Positions 1 through 5,660 are shown, numbered from the stretch's first letter. The stretch: 13,129 bases of DNA from Bacteroidota bacterium (GCA_022708005.1 JAKIZN010000017.1:1-13129), one strand, 5' to 3'. Notes: generated by a model not told the origin, from the letters alone. A program made the numbers and translations.

Positions 1-13
1 ATATTGAATTTGC

Positions 14-50
14 ATAGCAACCGTCAGTATTGCTCGGTTGCTATTTTTTA
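14..50 (+). terminator. Rho-independent terminator of an upstream gene outside the window
   Basis: A 10-bp perfect stem (ATAGCAACCG at 14-23 with CGGTTGCTAT at 35-44) encloses an 11-nt loop and is followed by a run of T to about position 49. It would end transcription of a plus-strand gene that lies to the left of the window. Confidence 0.75.
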
Positions 51-71
51 CGGTAATTGCAAAGAAATTTC

Positions 72-102
72 TTTGTAGAATAAAATAAAAGTATTAATTT
101 TG
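72..102 (+). promoter_or_regulatory. Bacteroidota-type promoter of tRNA-Leu
   Basis: TTTG at 72-75 and TAATTTTG (matching TAnnTTTG) at 95-102 are separated by 19 bp, the spacing expected of the FCB-group housekeeping sigma factor. The mature tRNA begins 8 nt after the -7 element, so the transcript would start at or within a few bases of the tRNA 5' end. A 16-bp perfect palindrome (60-75) overlaps the -33 element. Confidence 0.65.
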
Positions 103-109
103 TATTTAC

Positions 110-194
110 GCTCGGATGGCGGAATCGGTAGACGCACAGGACTTAAAATCCTGTGAGCGAATAGCTCGTGCGGGTTCAAGTCCCGCTCCGAGTA
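110..194 (+). tRNA. tRNA-Leu (anticodon UAA)
   Basis: A full class II tRNA fold can be drawn. The acceptor stem is GCTCGGA (110-116) with TCCGAGT (187-193), ending in a G-U pair, with discriminator A194. The anticodon stem CAGGA/TCCTG (137-141 and 149-153) encloses loop CTTAAAA with anticodon TAA at 144-146. A long variable arm has a GAGC/GCTC stem, and the T-arm GCGGG/CCCGC carries loop TTCAAGT. The long variable arm and the UAA anticodon identify leucine. The 3' CCA is not encoded and would have to be added by the nucleotidyltransferase. Confidence 0.97.
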
Positions 195-198
195 CAGA

Positions 199-234
199 AA
201 AATCCCGTAAAGTTAGCTTTATGGGATTTTTTTT
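199..234 (+). terminator. Terminator after tRNA-Leu
   Basis: A long stem pairs AATCCCGTAAAG (201-212) with CTTTATGGGATT (217-228), with one G-T pair and a TTAG loop. It is followed by an unbroken T run to 234 and preceded by an A run, so it could work on both strands. It ends one base before the first palindrome of the repeat cassette. Confidence 0.85.
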
Positions 235-281
235 AATCCCGAAGGGATTTGATGTTTGTAGAAAGTAAAATTATGTGCATT

Positions 282-464
282 ATGCGACTCCTACGGAGTC
301 GTATAGAGATATTATGCGACTCCTACGGAGTCGTATAGAGATATTATGCGACTCCTACGGAGTCGTATAGAGATATTATGCGACTCCTACGGAGTCGTAT
401 AGAGATATTATGCGACTCCTACGGAGTCGTATAGAGATATTATGCGACTCCTACGGAGTCGTAT
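282..464. repeat. Six tandem 32-bp units, each with palindrome B
   Basis: Each unit carries a 10-bp arm ATGCGACTCC, loop TAC, and arm GGAGTCGTAT (one G-T pair), followed by a 9-bp spacer. Units start at 282, 314, 346, 378, 410 and 442 and look identical. Every spacer is the same, so this is a simple tandem array, not a CRISPR. Confidence 0.93.
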
Positions 465-528
465 AACTCGCCGATTATTCATTACTACAAACATTTGAAC
501 CCTTTGGGTTCGTTATAATTTGGCTTTA

Positions 529-561
529 AGATGTCCTACACCTCGAAGGTGTAGGACATCT
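529..561. repeat. Palindrome D, copy 1 (tRNA/rpsR convergent junction)
   Basis: Perfect 15-bp arms (AGATGTCCTACACCT and its complement) with a CGA loop. It is preceded by GGCTTTA. The same 33 bp recurs without change at 5659-5691 and 10085-10117, and with one arm mismatch at 1729-1761. Confidence 0.92.
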
Positions 562-577
562 GGAGAAAACTGATAGA

Positions 578-597
578 CAATGGGGCATGCCCCATTG
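578..597. repeat. Palindrome E, copy 1
   Basis: A perfect 20-bp palindrome (CAATGGGGCA followed by its complement). It sits 16 bp after palindrome D, behind a linker resembling the one at 10118-10133. The hairpin at the equivalent place there (10134-10155) has different but still self-complementary arms. Confidence 0.8.
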
Positions 598-638
598 CCT
601 AAAGACATAGTCAGTTAGAATTTATAACGAATAATTTA

Positions 639-685
639 GGTCGAAAATAATCTTGGTAATCCTTTAATCTTGAAAATCATGATTC
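639..685 (-). repeat. Linker module F, copy 1
   Basis: Read on the minus strand, these 47 bp match 5705-5751 on the plus strand at 43 of 47 positions with no gaps. The module contains the imperfect inverted motif GATTTTCA...GATTAAAGGATT. It lies between palindrome E and the rpsR terminator. It has no coding potential. Confidence 0.8.
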
Positions 686-689
686 AAAC

Positions 690-716
690 AAAAAAAGGCG
701 AACATTTCTGCCCGCC
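690..716 (-). terminator. Terminator of the rpmE-rpsR operon
   Basis: On the minus strand an 8-bp stem (GGCGGGCA/TGTTCGCC, with two G-T pairs) and GAAA tetraloop at 716-697 is followed by a T run (696-690). It lies 24 bp after the rpsR stop codon. The hairpin is nearly the same sequence as the terminator of the receptor gene at 5563-5582. Confidence 0.85.
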
Positions 717-740
717 CTTTGCATAAAAATTTTGAGATTA

Positions 741-1010
741 TTAAGCTATATCTTGAGCAACAAAAGGCATCAAAGCCAAGTGTCTTGAAAATTTAATAGC
801 TTTTGCAATTTGACGCTGCTGATATGCAGTAACGCCAGTAATTCTGCGAGGAAGGATTTTCCCTTGGTCGTTAGTGAATCTATATAAGAATTTCACATCA
901 AGATAATCAACTACTTTGCTATCTTTCAAAGGATTTGGTTTCTTTTTGCCAGTGCGTTTATTTGGCTTAAAAGTATTATTGCCTGTTTGCATAGGATAAA
1001 TTGCGCTCAT
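741..1010 (-). CDS. rpsR: 30S ribosomal protein bS18
   Basis: An 89-residue basic protein of the small ribosomal subunit; in the platform bS18 contacts bS6 and 16S rRNA. The family core spans about residues 36-84. Diagnostic stretches are [17 protein letters not shown] (43-59), [20 protein letters not shown] (64-83) and a lysine-rich N-terminal tail. Length is normal for the family. The ATG overlaps the rpmE stop codon by one base (TAATG), and a strong Shine-Dalgarno AGGAG lies inside the last rpmE codons, so translation is probably coupled. In many bacteria rpsR sits with rpsF, ssb and rplI; here its partners are rpmE and a 57-aa protein. It ends at the 690-716 terminator. Confidence 0.97.
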   Translation of the reverse strand: MSAIYPMQTGNNTFKPNKRTGKKKPNPLKDSKVVDYLDVKFLYRFTNDQGKILPRRITGVTAYQQRQIAKAIKFSRHLALMPFVAQDIA

Positions 1011-1249
1011 TATACTTTTCTCCTCTTCGATTCCATAATATTTTGAGTTTTCTCAAAGCGTTTGTTAAAGCGGTCTACACGACCTGCAGTATCCACAAGA
1101 ACTTGCTTGCCAGTGAAAAATGGATGCGATTTTGAATCTATATCGAGCACCATTCTATCAGTCTTCACGCACGAGCGAGTCTTAAAAGTAGAGCCGTCTG
1201 TCATCACTATTTCAACAGTATGGTAGTGCGGGTGAATACCTTTTTTCAT
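1010..1249 (-). CDS. rpmE: 50S ribosomal protein bL31, cysteine-free form
   Basis: A 79-residue protein of the large subunit that helps bridge the two subunits. Family signatures are [10 protein letters not shown] (1-10), TRS (24-26), SHPFFTGKQ (41-49) and [13 protein letters not shown] (53-65). The spacing is that of the zinc-binding L31 type. The four zinc cysteines are replaced: the first pair falls in MTDG (16-19) and the second in DIDSKSH (36-42). The single Cys27 is outside those sites. This is the zinc-independent C-minus form, which is common and not a defect. The C-terminus has a basic tail (ESKRRKV). The ATG at 1249 has AGG about 9 nt upstream. It follows the 57-aa gene by 20 bp and overlaps rpsR by one base. 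Confidence 0.96.
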   Translation of the reverse strand: MKKGIHPHYHTVEIVMTDGSTFKTRSCVKTDRMVLDIDSKSHPFFTGKQVLVDTAGRVDRFNKRFEKTQNIMESKRRKV

Positions 1250-1269
1250 AATTTGACCTAATTTATTAG

Positions 1270-1443
1270 TTATTTACTTATATCCAATTTTTCGATTTGA
1301 TCCGCTGATTCGATTTTTACAAATTTTTCTAAAAATCGAGTCGAGCCGATTTCGCTACGATAGCCTTTAATGACTTTTATGGAGATAAGCCCATCTCCTT
1401 TTTTCTTCTTCAGCTTGTCGCTGAATGTTTGCGTTTTAGCCAT
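1270..1443 (-). CDS. 57-aa basic protein, first gene of the ribosomal-protein operon
   Basis: A short frame with ATG at 1443-1441 and TAA at 1272-1270. It begins [18 protein letters not shown], continues with [12 protein letters not shown] and [13 protein letters not shown], and ends [14 protein letters not shown] precedes the ATG by about 6 nt. A good Bacteroidota-type promoter lies 46 bp upstream and rpmE starts 20 bp downstream, so it is very likely translated. It is lysine-rich with no signal peptide or membrane segment. The pattern (basic N-terminus, IK-V-K, G-S-T-F, E-FVK) resembles by eye the small Bacteroidota proteins of the DUF4295 type that accompany rpmB-rpmG. That match is tentative. 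Its place in the operon suggests a ribosome-associated role; this is inference. Confidence 0.8.
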   Translation of the reverse strand: MAKTQTFSDKLKKKKGDGLISIKVIKGYRSEIGSTRFLEKFVKIESADQIEKLDISK

Positions 1444-1488
1444 ATCGCCTTCACACGTTATTTTATATTCAACATAATATCAAGATTG

Positions 1489-1520
1489 CAAAAATAACAA
1501 CTTTTTTGTTCCTTACCAAA
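1489..1520 (-). promoter_or_regulatory. Promoter of the 57-aa gene, rpmE and rpsR operon
   Basis: On the minus strand TTTG (1520-1517) and TATTTTTG (1496-1489, matching TAnnTTTG) are 20 bp apart, a full match to the Bacteroidota consensus. The predicted start near 1482 would give a leader of about 40 nt before the ATG at 1443. Confidence 0.7.
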
Positions 1521-1642
1521 TTATTTTTTAGAAAGTTACAATTTATTTTATAACACAGCATCAGCCACCGCTTTAAACCCGCTATCTATCCTACCTTTGA
1601 AAGTAAGCGTTTATTATAAAAATACATTGAATCAAAATAATT

Positions 1643-1684
1643 CATTAGAAACTTTTCAATTGCCTATTCGCTGTTCTCCAGATG
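1643..1684 (-). repeat. Remnant of the D-E repeat element
   Basis: Read on the minus strand this resembles 10113-10152: the end of palindrome D (CATCT), a GGAGAACAGCGAATAGG linker, and a degenerate palindrome E (GCAATTGAAAAGTTTCTAATG). Palindrome D is cut off after its last five bases, where a GGGGCTGTCTCAAAAGG stretch begins. The linker is repeated in direct orientation at 1715-1733 (16 of 19 positions match 1666-1684). Confidence 0.6.
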
Positions 1685-1728
1685 GGGCTGTCTCAAAAGG
1701 TAATAGGTGAGAGCATTCGCTGCTTCCC

Positions 1729-1761
1729 AGATGTCCTACACCTCGAAGCTGTAGGACATCT
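1729..1761. repeat. Palindrome D, copy 2 (one arm mismatch)
   Basis: Same 33-bp palindrome as at 529-561 except that the right arm reads AGCTGTAGG instead of AGGTGTAGG, breaking one pair. The loop reads CGA on the plus strand as in the other three copies, although the surrounding cassette is inverted. Confidence 0.88.
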
Positions 1762-1825
1762 TAAAGCCAAATAGTAACGACCCTGAAAGGGTCAAATGTT
1801 TATAGTAATGAATAAGCGGAGATTT

Positions 1826-1914
1826 ATACGACTCCGTAGGAGTCGCATTAGGTTAAATTTATACGACTCCGTAGGAGTCGCATTAGGTTAAATTTATACG
1901 ACTCCGTAGGAGTC
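1826..1914. repeat. Two and a half tandem 35-bp units with palindrome B
   Basis: Units start at 1826, 1861 and 1896. The palindrome is the reverse complement of the one at 282-464 (arm ATACGACTCC, loop GTA). The spacer AGGTTAAATTT differs from the spacer of the other array. The third unit loses its symmetry after GGAGTC. Confidence 0.9.
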
Positions 1915-2019
1915 AAATTGGGTTATGCAATCTTATTTTCTACAAACATCAAATCCCTTCGGGATTAAACCTAAATAATGCATCTGAACCCATATAAGAC
2001 AGCCACATATACTCTTGCT

Positions 2020-2093
2020 CCTCTTCGCCTTTGGAGAAGGTGCTGGGGCTTTAAGTCAAAAAACTTTTGTCTATTGCCTTATTGGGGTTTAAA
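2020..2093 (+). repeat. Degraded repeat modules
   Basis: An imperfect hairpin (CTTCGCC, TTT, GGAGAAG; 2024-2040) is followed by GGCTTTAAG (2047-2055), the sequence that precedes palindrome D elsewhere, and then by TCTATTGCCTTATTGGGGTT (2070-2089), which resembles 10149-10168. Palindrome D itself is missing, as in a deletion derivative. The remaining 2094-2325 is AT-rich leader in which I see no clear promoter or repeat. Confidence 0.5.
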
Positions 2094-2325
2094 TTTGCCG
2101 CAAAATATATAAGCTGCTGCATCGGCTTTGGCACGCATTCGCTCTATAAAATTTTTAGCATAAATAAAAGTCTAATAAATATTTGAATATAATATTTTCA
2201 TATATTTTATTAAATTGTATAATTAAAAATTGTAAGATTTTGGCAGTAGTTAAATAGCCAATGCTAATTGCAGACTGTGATAATTTATAAAAATAAATGC
2301 TTTACTAATAATTTTAGAGGGTATT

Positions 2326-3159
2326 ATGATTAAAAAGATTTCCGTATTTTTAGCACTACTTTTCATAAGCGTCGGAATGGCTTGGTCACAAGGCTCGACT
2401 ACAGCCGCCGTCAGCGGGAAAATAACAGACCTCGAAGGGAAAGCTCTTGCAGGCACAACTGTAAAAATAGTCCACTTGCCCACTGGAACAGTTGCAGGAG
2501 CCGTAACTAACTCCGCAGGAAGATTTACTATACTCGGCTTGCGCGTGGGCGGTCCTTATACCATAACCGTTTCTATGGTTGGCTTTGAACCGCAAAGCAA
2601 AGAAAATCTGCATTTAGTGCTAAATCAAACGTTCAATATTGACTTTCGCCTGTCCGAAAAAGGCGTTCAGACCGATGTCGTCAATGTCGTTGCCGATAGG
2701 AATGAAATTATATCAGCTAATAGAACAGGCGCGTCTCAAGCTGTGTCTGAATCTGAGATAGAAAATCTTCCAACGATAGCCCGCTCGCTACATGATTACT
2801 CGCGGCTGTCGCCACATATAGTATCTTCAACCAGCGAAGGCTCAAATGTCGGCGGAAGAAATAGCAAATACAACAATATCCAAGTAGATGGAGCTATTAT
2901 GAGCGACGCTTTTGGACTATCTTCATCTGGCACGCCGGGTGGGCAAACAAGCGCCGAACCTATTTCTCTCGATGCTATTCAAGAGTTTCAAGTAGCCATT
3001 GCTCCATTCGACGTTCGGCTCGGCGGAATTGGTACCACGGTTCAGCCTATTTATACGGTAGAAATGAAAAAATGGTTGGCAATAGCGCTATCAAAAATCC
3101 AGACGGCTCGCGAAATCCATACCCTGAATATACGGATTATCAATTGGGCGGGCGCTTAG
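2326..3159 (+). CDS. TonB-dependent receptor, N-terminal fragment
   Basis: A 277-aa frame starting ATG at 2326, with a weak purine-rich AGAGGG about 7 nt upstream. Residues 1-22 (MIKKISVFLALLFISVGMAWSQ) are a signal peptide. Residues 27-108 form the beta-sandwich domain that precedes many Bacteroidota receptors (GKITDLEGKALAGTTVKIV, TNSAGRFTILGLRVGG, VGFEPQ). Residues 112-234 are the start of the plug (LPTIARSLHDYSRLSP, DAIQEFQVAIAPFDVRLGG). After residue 234 the translation (TTVQPIYTVEMKKWLAIA onward, to 277) does not resemble the family and comes from the wrong frame. Alone it could not form a pore; it would be a secreted plug fragment. Confidence 0.7.
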   Translation: MIKKISVFLALLFISVGMAWSQGSTTAAVSGKITDLEGKALAGTTVKIVHLPTGTVAGAVTNSAGRFTILGLRVGGPYTITVSMVGFEPQSKENLHLVLNQTFNIDFRLSEKGVQTDVVNVVADRNEIISANRTGASQAVSESEIENLPTIARSLHDYSRLSPHIVSSTSEGSNVGGRNSKYNNIQVDGAIMSDAFGLSSSGTPGGQTSAEPISLDAIQEFQVAIAPFDVRLGGIGTTVQPIYTVEMKKWLAIALSKIQTAREIHTLNIRIINWAGA

Positions 3160-5549
3160 GCGGACCAATTCTGCACGATAAGTTATTTTTCTTCGCAAGC
3201 GGTGAAATCAAAGAGCGAGCCGAACCACAATTATTAGGGCTCAAAGGTGAGACCGCTGCAAATGTCTATGGATTATCAAGAGATGAAATTGCTGCCGTTC
3301 GCGACTCCGTCATTAGCAAATTTGGCTACGATCCCGGGCAATATGATAATTATACTCGCGATGTCAAGGATTTTAAGATATTCCTCCGCTTAGATTATAA
3401 CATTTCTAATCAGCATAGATTGACTTTAAGGCATAATTTGGTGAATGCCCAGCAAGACAACTCGGTTTCTCGCTCTCGCACATTCTTCTCGTTTGAAGGG
3501 CAGGAATATATTTTCCGTAGCTTGCAAAATCAATCAGTTTTGCAGTTGAACAGCGTCTTTGGCAATAATATGGCTAACGAGTTCAGACTTGCTTATACAC
3601 AAGTGAACGACGAGCGCGATTATCAATCAACTCCTTTCCCAAGCGTTACTATTAGCAGCTTAGGCGACGATAGACGTAGCTCGCTCAGCTTCGGCGTAGA
3701 GCGATTTTCGCAAGCAAACGCATTAGACCAAAATATATTAGAAATTACCGATAATTTCAACTACTTTATGGGCAACCATATATTTACATTTGGAACAACC
3801 AACCAATTTGTTACATTCAGCAACTTATATGTGCAAGACGCTTTCGGCACTTATACATTCTCTGGCTTAGATAACTTTTACAATAACAGACCGAACAGAT
3901 ATTATTACAGCTACCTTAAGCCGGGTGGAAAAGAAAGGGCAGAGTATTCATACGTTCAATTGGCTTTCTATGCTCAAGATGAATGGACTATTATGCCACA
4001 ATTCAAGCTCACGCTTGGATTACGCGGCGACGTTTATGCATTCCCAGATGAGCCAACCGAAAACAAAGATTTTGCATCAGTATTCGGGCTAAGCACAAAA
4101 GATATGCCATCGCCATTTGCACTTTCTCCAAGAATTGGCTTTAATTACGATATGTTTGGCGATAAAAGCACGCAAGTCCGCGGAGGCATTGGCATGTTCG
4201 CTGGGCGAACACCGGGCGTATGGATAAGCAATCAATATGCTAACACTGGCGCTGATTATGGGCGAGTTGACGAATCGAGAAATGTCCCAAGTTTAGAACC
4301 AGATGTTCACAAGCAGCCAATTCCTTCCGAAGTGCTAACTACTGAAGTTAATATCACGGATAAAAATTTCAAAATGCCGCAGGTTATGCGATTTAATTTG
4401 GGTATCGACCATCAAATTACAGAAGGGCTTATTGGAACGCTTGAGTTCATATATGGCAAAACAGTCAACGATATTCTTTTCCAAAATATCAATCTTAAAT
4501 ACGCAGTCGACTCTGCTACAAATACGAGAATTACAGCAATAGACGGAAGACCTATGTATTCGAGCTATAGTAGCGGCGCTCCAGATGTCGTTAGCAATAA
4601 CTACACCAGCGTTATCAAAATGAGCAATACGGGCAAAGGCGAGCAAATGAGTATTTCGGCTCAATTGCAAAAGCCGTTTGGGCAGGGAGTGATGCCTAAT
4701 TTAAGCGCTAATTTTGCTTATACTTACAGCGTTGCGACAGATGTTAATAGTGCGACATCGAGCCGTGCTATTTCCAATTGGCAATATAATCACGCAGTAG
4801 ATCCTAATAATCCAAAGCTAACTACTTCGTTATTCTCAATTTCAAACAGAATTTTAGCTAATATATCTTATCGCTGGGTTTATGACAAAAATTCGGCTAT
4901 CTCGATTGGCGCTTATTACGAAGGTCGCTCGGGCTCGCCACTGTCGTTTATTTATTACACATCGAGCAATATTACTTGGGACAAAGATGTGCTGATAGAT
5001 GCCCGCGTTCGCGATGCAAATAATGACAATATTTGGGGCAACGACCTTTGCTATATACCTAATACGATGTCTTTACAAAATGGTATGTGGCAAGATGAAA
5101 AAATGATATTAGTAAATGGCGACCAAACTTACAAAGATCCAAAGGGCAACGAAATGAAGTATGTCGATGCAATGGAGTCCTTTTTGAAAGAATGGGACGG
5201 GTTGCAACGCGGGAAAATTATAGATAGATACTCATTGCGTCAGCCTTGGCGCCATCAAGTAGATTTACGATTAAGTCAAGAAATTCCAACATTTAGCAGG
5301 CAAAAAATCACATTAACATTTGACATTTTAAATCTCCTGAACTTGATTAATCCAGATTGGGGACATCAAAAATACGTAAGCAACGCCCAATATAGCTTGT
5401 TCCGCTTCGAAGGCTACGACAAAGCAACTGGTAAAGTCAGGGCAAGCTATTTTCCAAATACTCGCGGCAACAAAGCCGACGATATTTTTGAAACAAGCGA
5501 TTTTTGGTCGCGGTGGCAAATGCAGTTCGGCATAAGATATTCATTTTAA
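3072..5549 (+). CDS. TonB-dependent receptor, beta-barrel fragment
   Basis: An 825-aa frame whose first ATG is at 3072, but family-like sequence is already in this frame from about 3027 (HGSAYLYGRNEK). It covers the barrel: GGRLGGPILHDKLFFFASGE (plug-barrel junction), repeated amphipathic strands, AFYAQDEWTIMPQFKLTLGL, FALSPRIGFNYD, and a C-terminal strand ending in Phe as needed for BAM recognition. The fragment has no signal peptide and no good ribosome-binding site before the internal ATG, so it is not expected to be exported by itself. Substrate is unknown; Oar-like proteins have varied cargo. A terminator follows at 5563. Confidence 0.7.
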   Translation: MVGNSAIKNPDGSRNPYPEYTDYQLGGRLGGPILHDKLFFFASGEIKERAEPQLLGLKGETAANVYGLSRDEIAAVRDSVISKFGYDPGQYDNYTRDVKDFKIFLRLDYNISNQHRLTLRHNLVNAQQDNSVSRSRTFFSFEGQEYIFRSLQNQSVLQLNSVFGNNMANEFRLAYTQVNDERDYQSTPFPSVTISSLGDDRRSSLSFGVERFSQANALDQNILEITDNFNYFMGNHIFTFGTTNQFVTFSNLYVQDAFGTYTFSGLDNFYNNRPNRYYYSYLKPGGKERAEYSYVQLAFYAQDEWTIMPQFKLTLGLRGDVYAFPDEPTENKDFASVFGLSTKDMPSPFALSPRIGFNYDMFGDKSTQVRGGIGMFAGRTPGVWISNQYANTGADYGRVDESRNVPSLEPDVHKQPIPSEVLTTEVNITDKNFKMPQVMRFNLGIDHQITEGLIGTLEFIYGKTVNDILFQNINLKYAVDSATNTRITAIDGRPMYSSYSSGAPDVVSNNYTSVIKMSNTGKGEQMSISAQLQKPFGQGVMPNLSANFAYTYSVATDVNSATSSRAISNWQYNHAVDPNNPKLTTSLFSISNRILANISYRWVYDKNSAISIGAYYEGRSGSPLSFIYYTSSNITWDKDVLIDARVRDANNDNIWGNDLCYIPNTMSLQNGMWQDEKMILVNGDQTYKDPKGNEMKYVDAMESFLKEWDGLQRGKIIDRYSLRQPWRHQVDLRLSQEIPTFSRQKITLTFDILNLLNLINPDWGHQKYVSNAQYSLFRFEGYDKATGKVRASYFPNTRGNKADDIFETSDFWSRWQMQFGIRYSF

Positions 5550-5555
5550 TATCAG

Positions 5556-5589
5556 AGAAAAAGGCGAGCAGAAATGTTCGCCTTTTTTT
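5556..5589 (+). terminator. Bidirectional terminator between the receptor and glycosyltransferase genes
   Basis: An 8-bp stem GGCGAGCA/TGTTCGCC with GAAA tetraloop (5563-5582) is followed by seven T and preceded by five A. It lies 13 bp after the receptor stop codon. The hairpin matches the rpsR terminator (697-716 on the minus strand) at 19 of 20 positions. Confidence 0.85.
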
Positions 5590-5608
5590 GTCTTGCAGCC
5601 AAATAACG

Positions 5609-5660
5609 CATTAGGAACTCTAACTAAATGCGTATACGTAAGGAAATGTTAGGTTTTAAG
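5609..5660 (+). repeat. Linker module G, copy 1
   Basis: These 52 bp, from CATTAGGAACTCTAACT to GGTTTTAAG, align without gaps to 10035-10086 with about 42 identities. In both places they run directly into palindrome D and lie just after a terminator. Confidence 0.75.

Larger units (their letters stand above)
235..561 (+). repeat. Composite palindromic repeat cassette, copy 1
   Basis: The order is: hairpin A (AATCCC/GGGATT, 235-249); inward linker ATGTTTGTAG (252-261); six tandem copies of palindrome B (282-464); the linker inverted as CTACAAACAT (485-494); hairpin C (GAACCC/GGGTTC, 497-511); a short linker ending GGCTTTAAG (522-530); and palindrome D (529-561). The same modules occur in the opposite order and orientation at 1729-1966. 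No open reading frame of note lies inside. Together with the modules to 685, this accounts for the whole 195-690 spacer. Confidence 0.85.
1729..1966 (-). repeat. Composite palindromic repeat cassette, copy 2 (inverted)
   Basis: The modules of 235-561 appear in reverse: palindrome D (1729-1761), linker beginning TTAAAGCC, hairpin C (GACCCT/AGGGTC, 1779-1793), ATGTTTATAG (1796-1805) with TAATGAATAA after it, three palindrome B units (1826-1914), CTACAAACAT (1940-1949) and hairpin A (AATCCC/GGGATT, 1952-1966). Linkers are largely conserved, while hairpin C has a different, still paired, sequence. It fills much of the 1521-2325 divergent spacer. Confidence 0.85.
1684..2004. mobile_element. Possible miniature element bounded by GGCTGTCT inverted ends
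   Basis: GGCTGTCT at 1686-1693, continuing CAAAAGG, is mirrored by AGACAGCC at 1997-2004, preceded by CCCATATA. The 8-bp core is perfect and the next bases match in part. Ends like this are common in Bacteroidota insertion sequences. The 300 bp inside contain repeat cassette copy 2 and no transposase frame. No target duplication is evident, so this is a weak call. Confidence 0.3.
2326..5549 (+). pseudogene. Oar-like TonB-dependent receptor broken by a frame change near 3027
   Basis: Two frames together encode one outer-membrane receptor of about 1,074 residues: signal peptide, carboxypeptidase-regulatory-like domain, plug, and large beta-barrel ending in aromatic-rich FGIRYSF. Frame 1 runs in register to GG at 3022-3027. 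From 3027 the family sequence continues in frame 3 as NWYHGSAYLYGRNEKMVGNS. Between these, related receptors have a stretch like GGGINAVTRSGTN, which is absent in every frame. The lesion therefore looks like a deletion of about 40 bp (3n+1), not a single-base error. No other stop or shift is seen in the remaining 2.5 kb, so the break is recent or an assembly artefact. Confidence 0.75.

Noticed and set aside
282..464. CRISPR-like array with a regular 32-bp period
   Set aside because: All spacers are identical, the repeat is a full palindrome with its own copies elsewhere, and no cas gene is near. It is a tandem repeat.
3065..3075. A6 run as a slippery site for programmed frameshifting in the receptor gene
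   Set aside because: Family-like sequence (GSAYLYGRNEK) is already in the downstream frame about 40 bases before the A run, so slippage there cannot join the two halves.
4335..4670. 111-codon open frame on the minus strand
   Set aside because: It lies opposite the well-conserved receptor barrel, has no promoter or ribosome-binding site, and its product resembles nothing I recognise.
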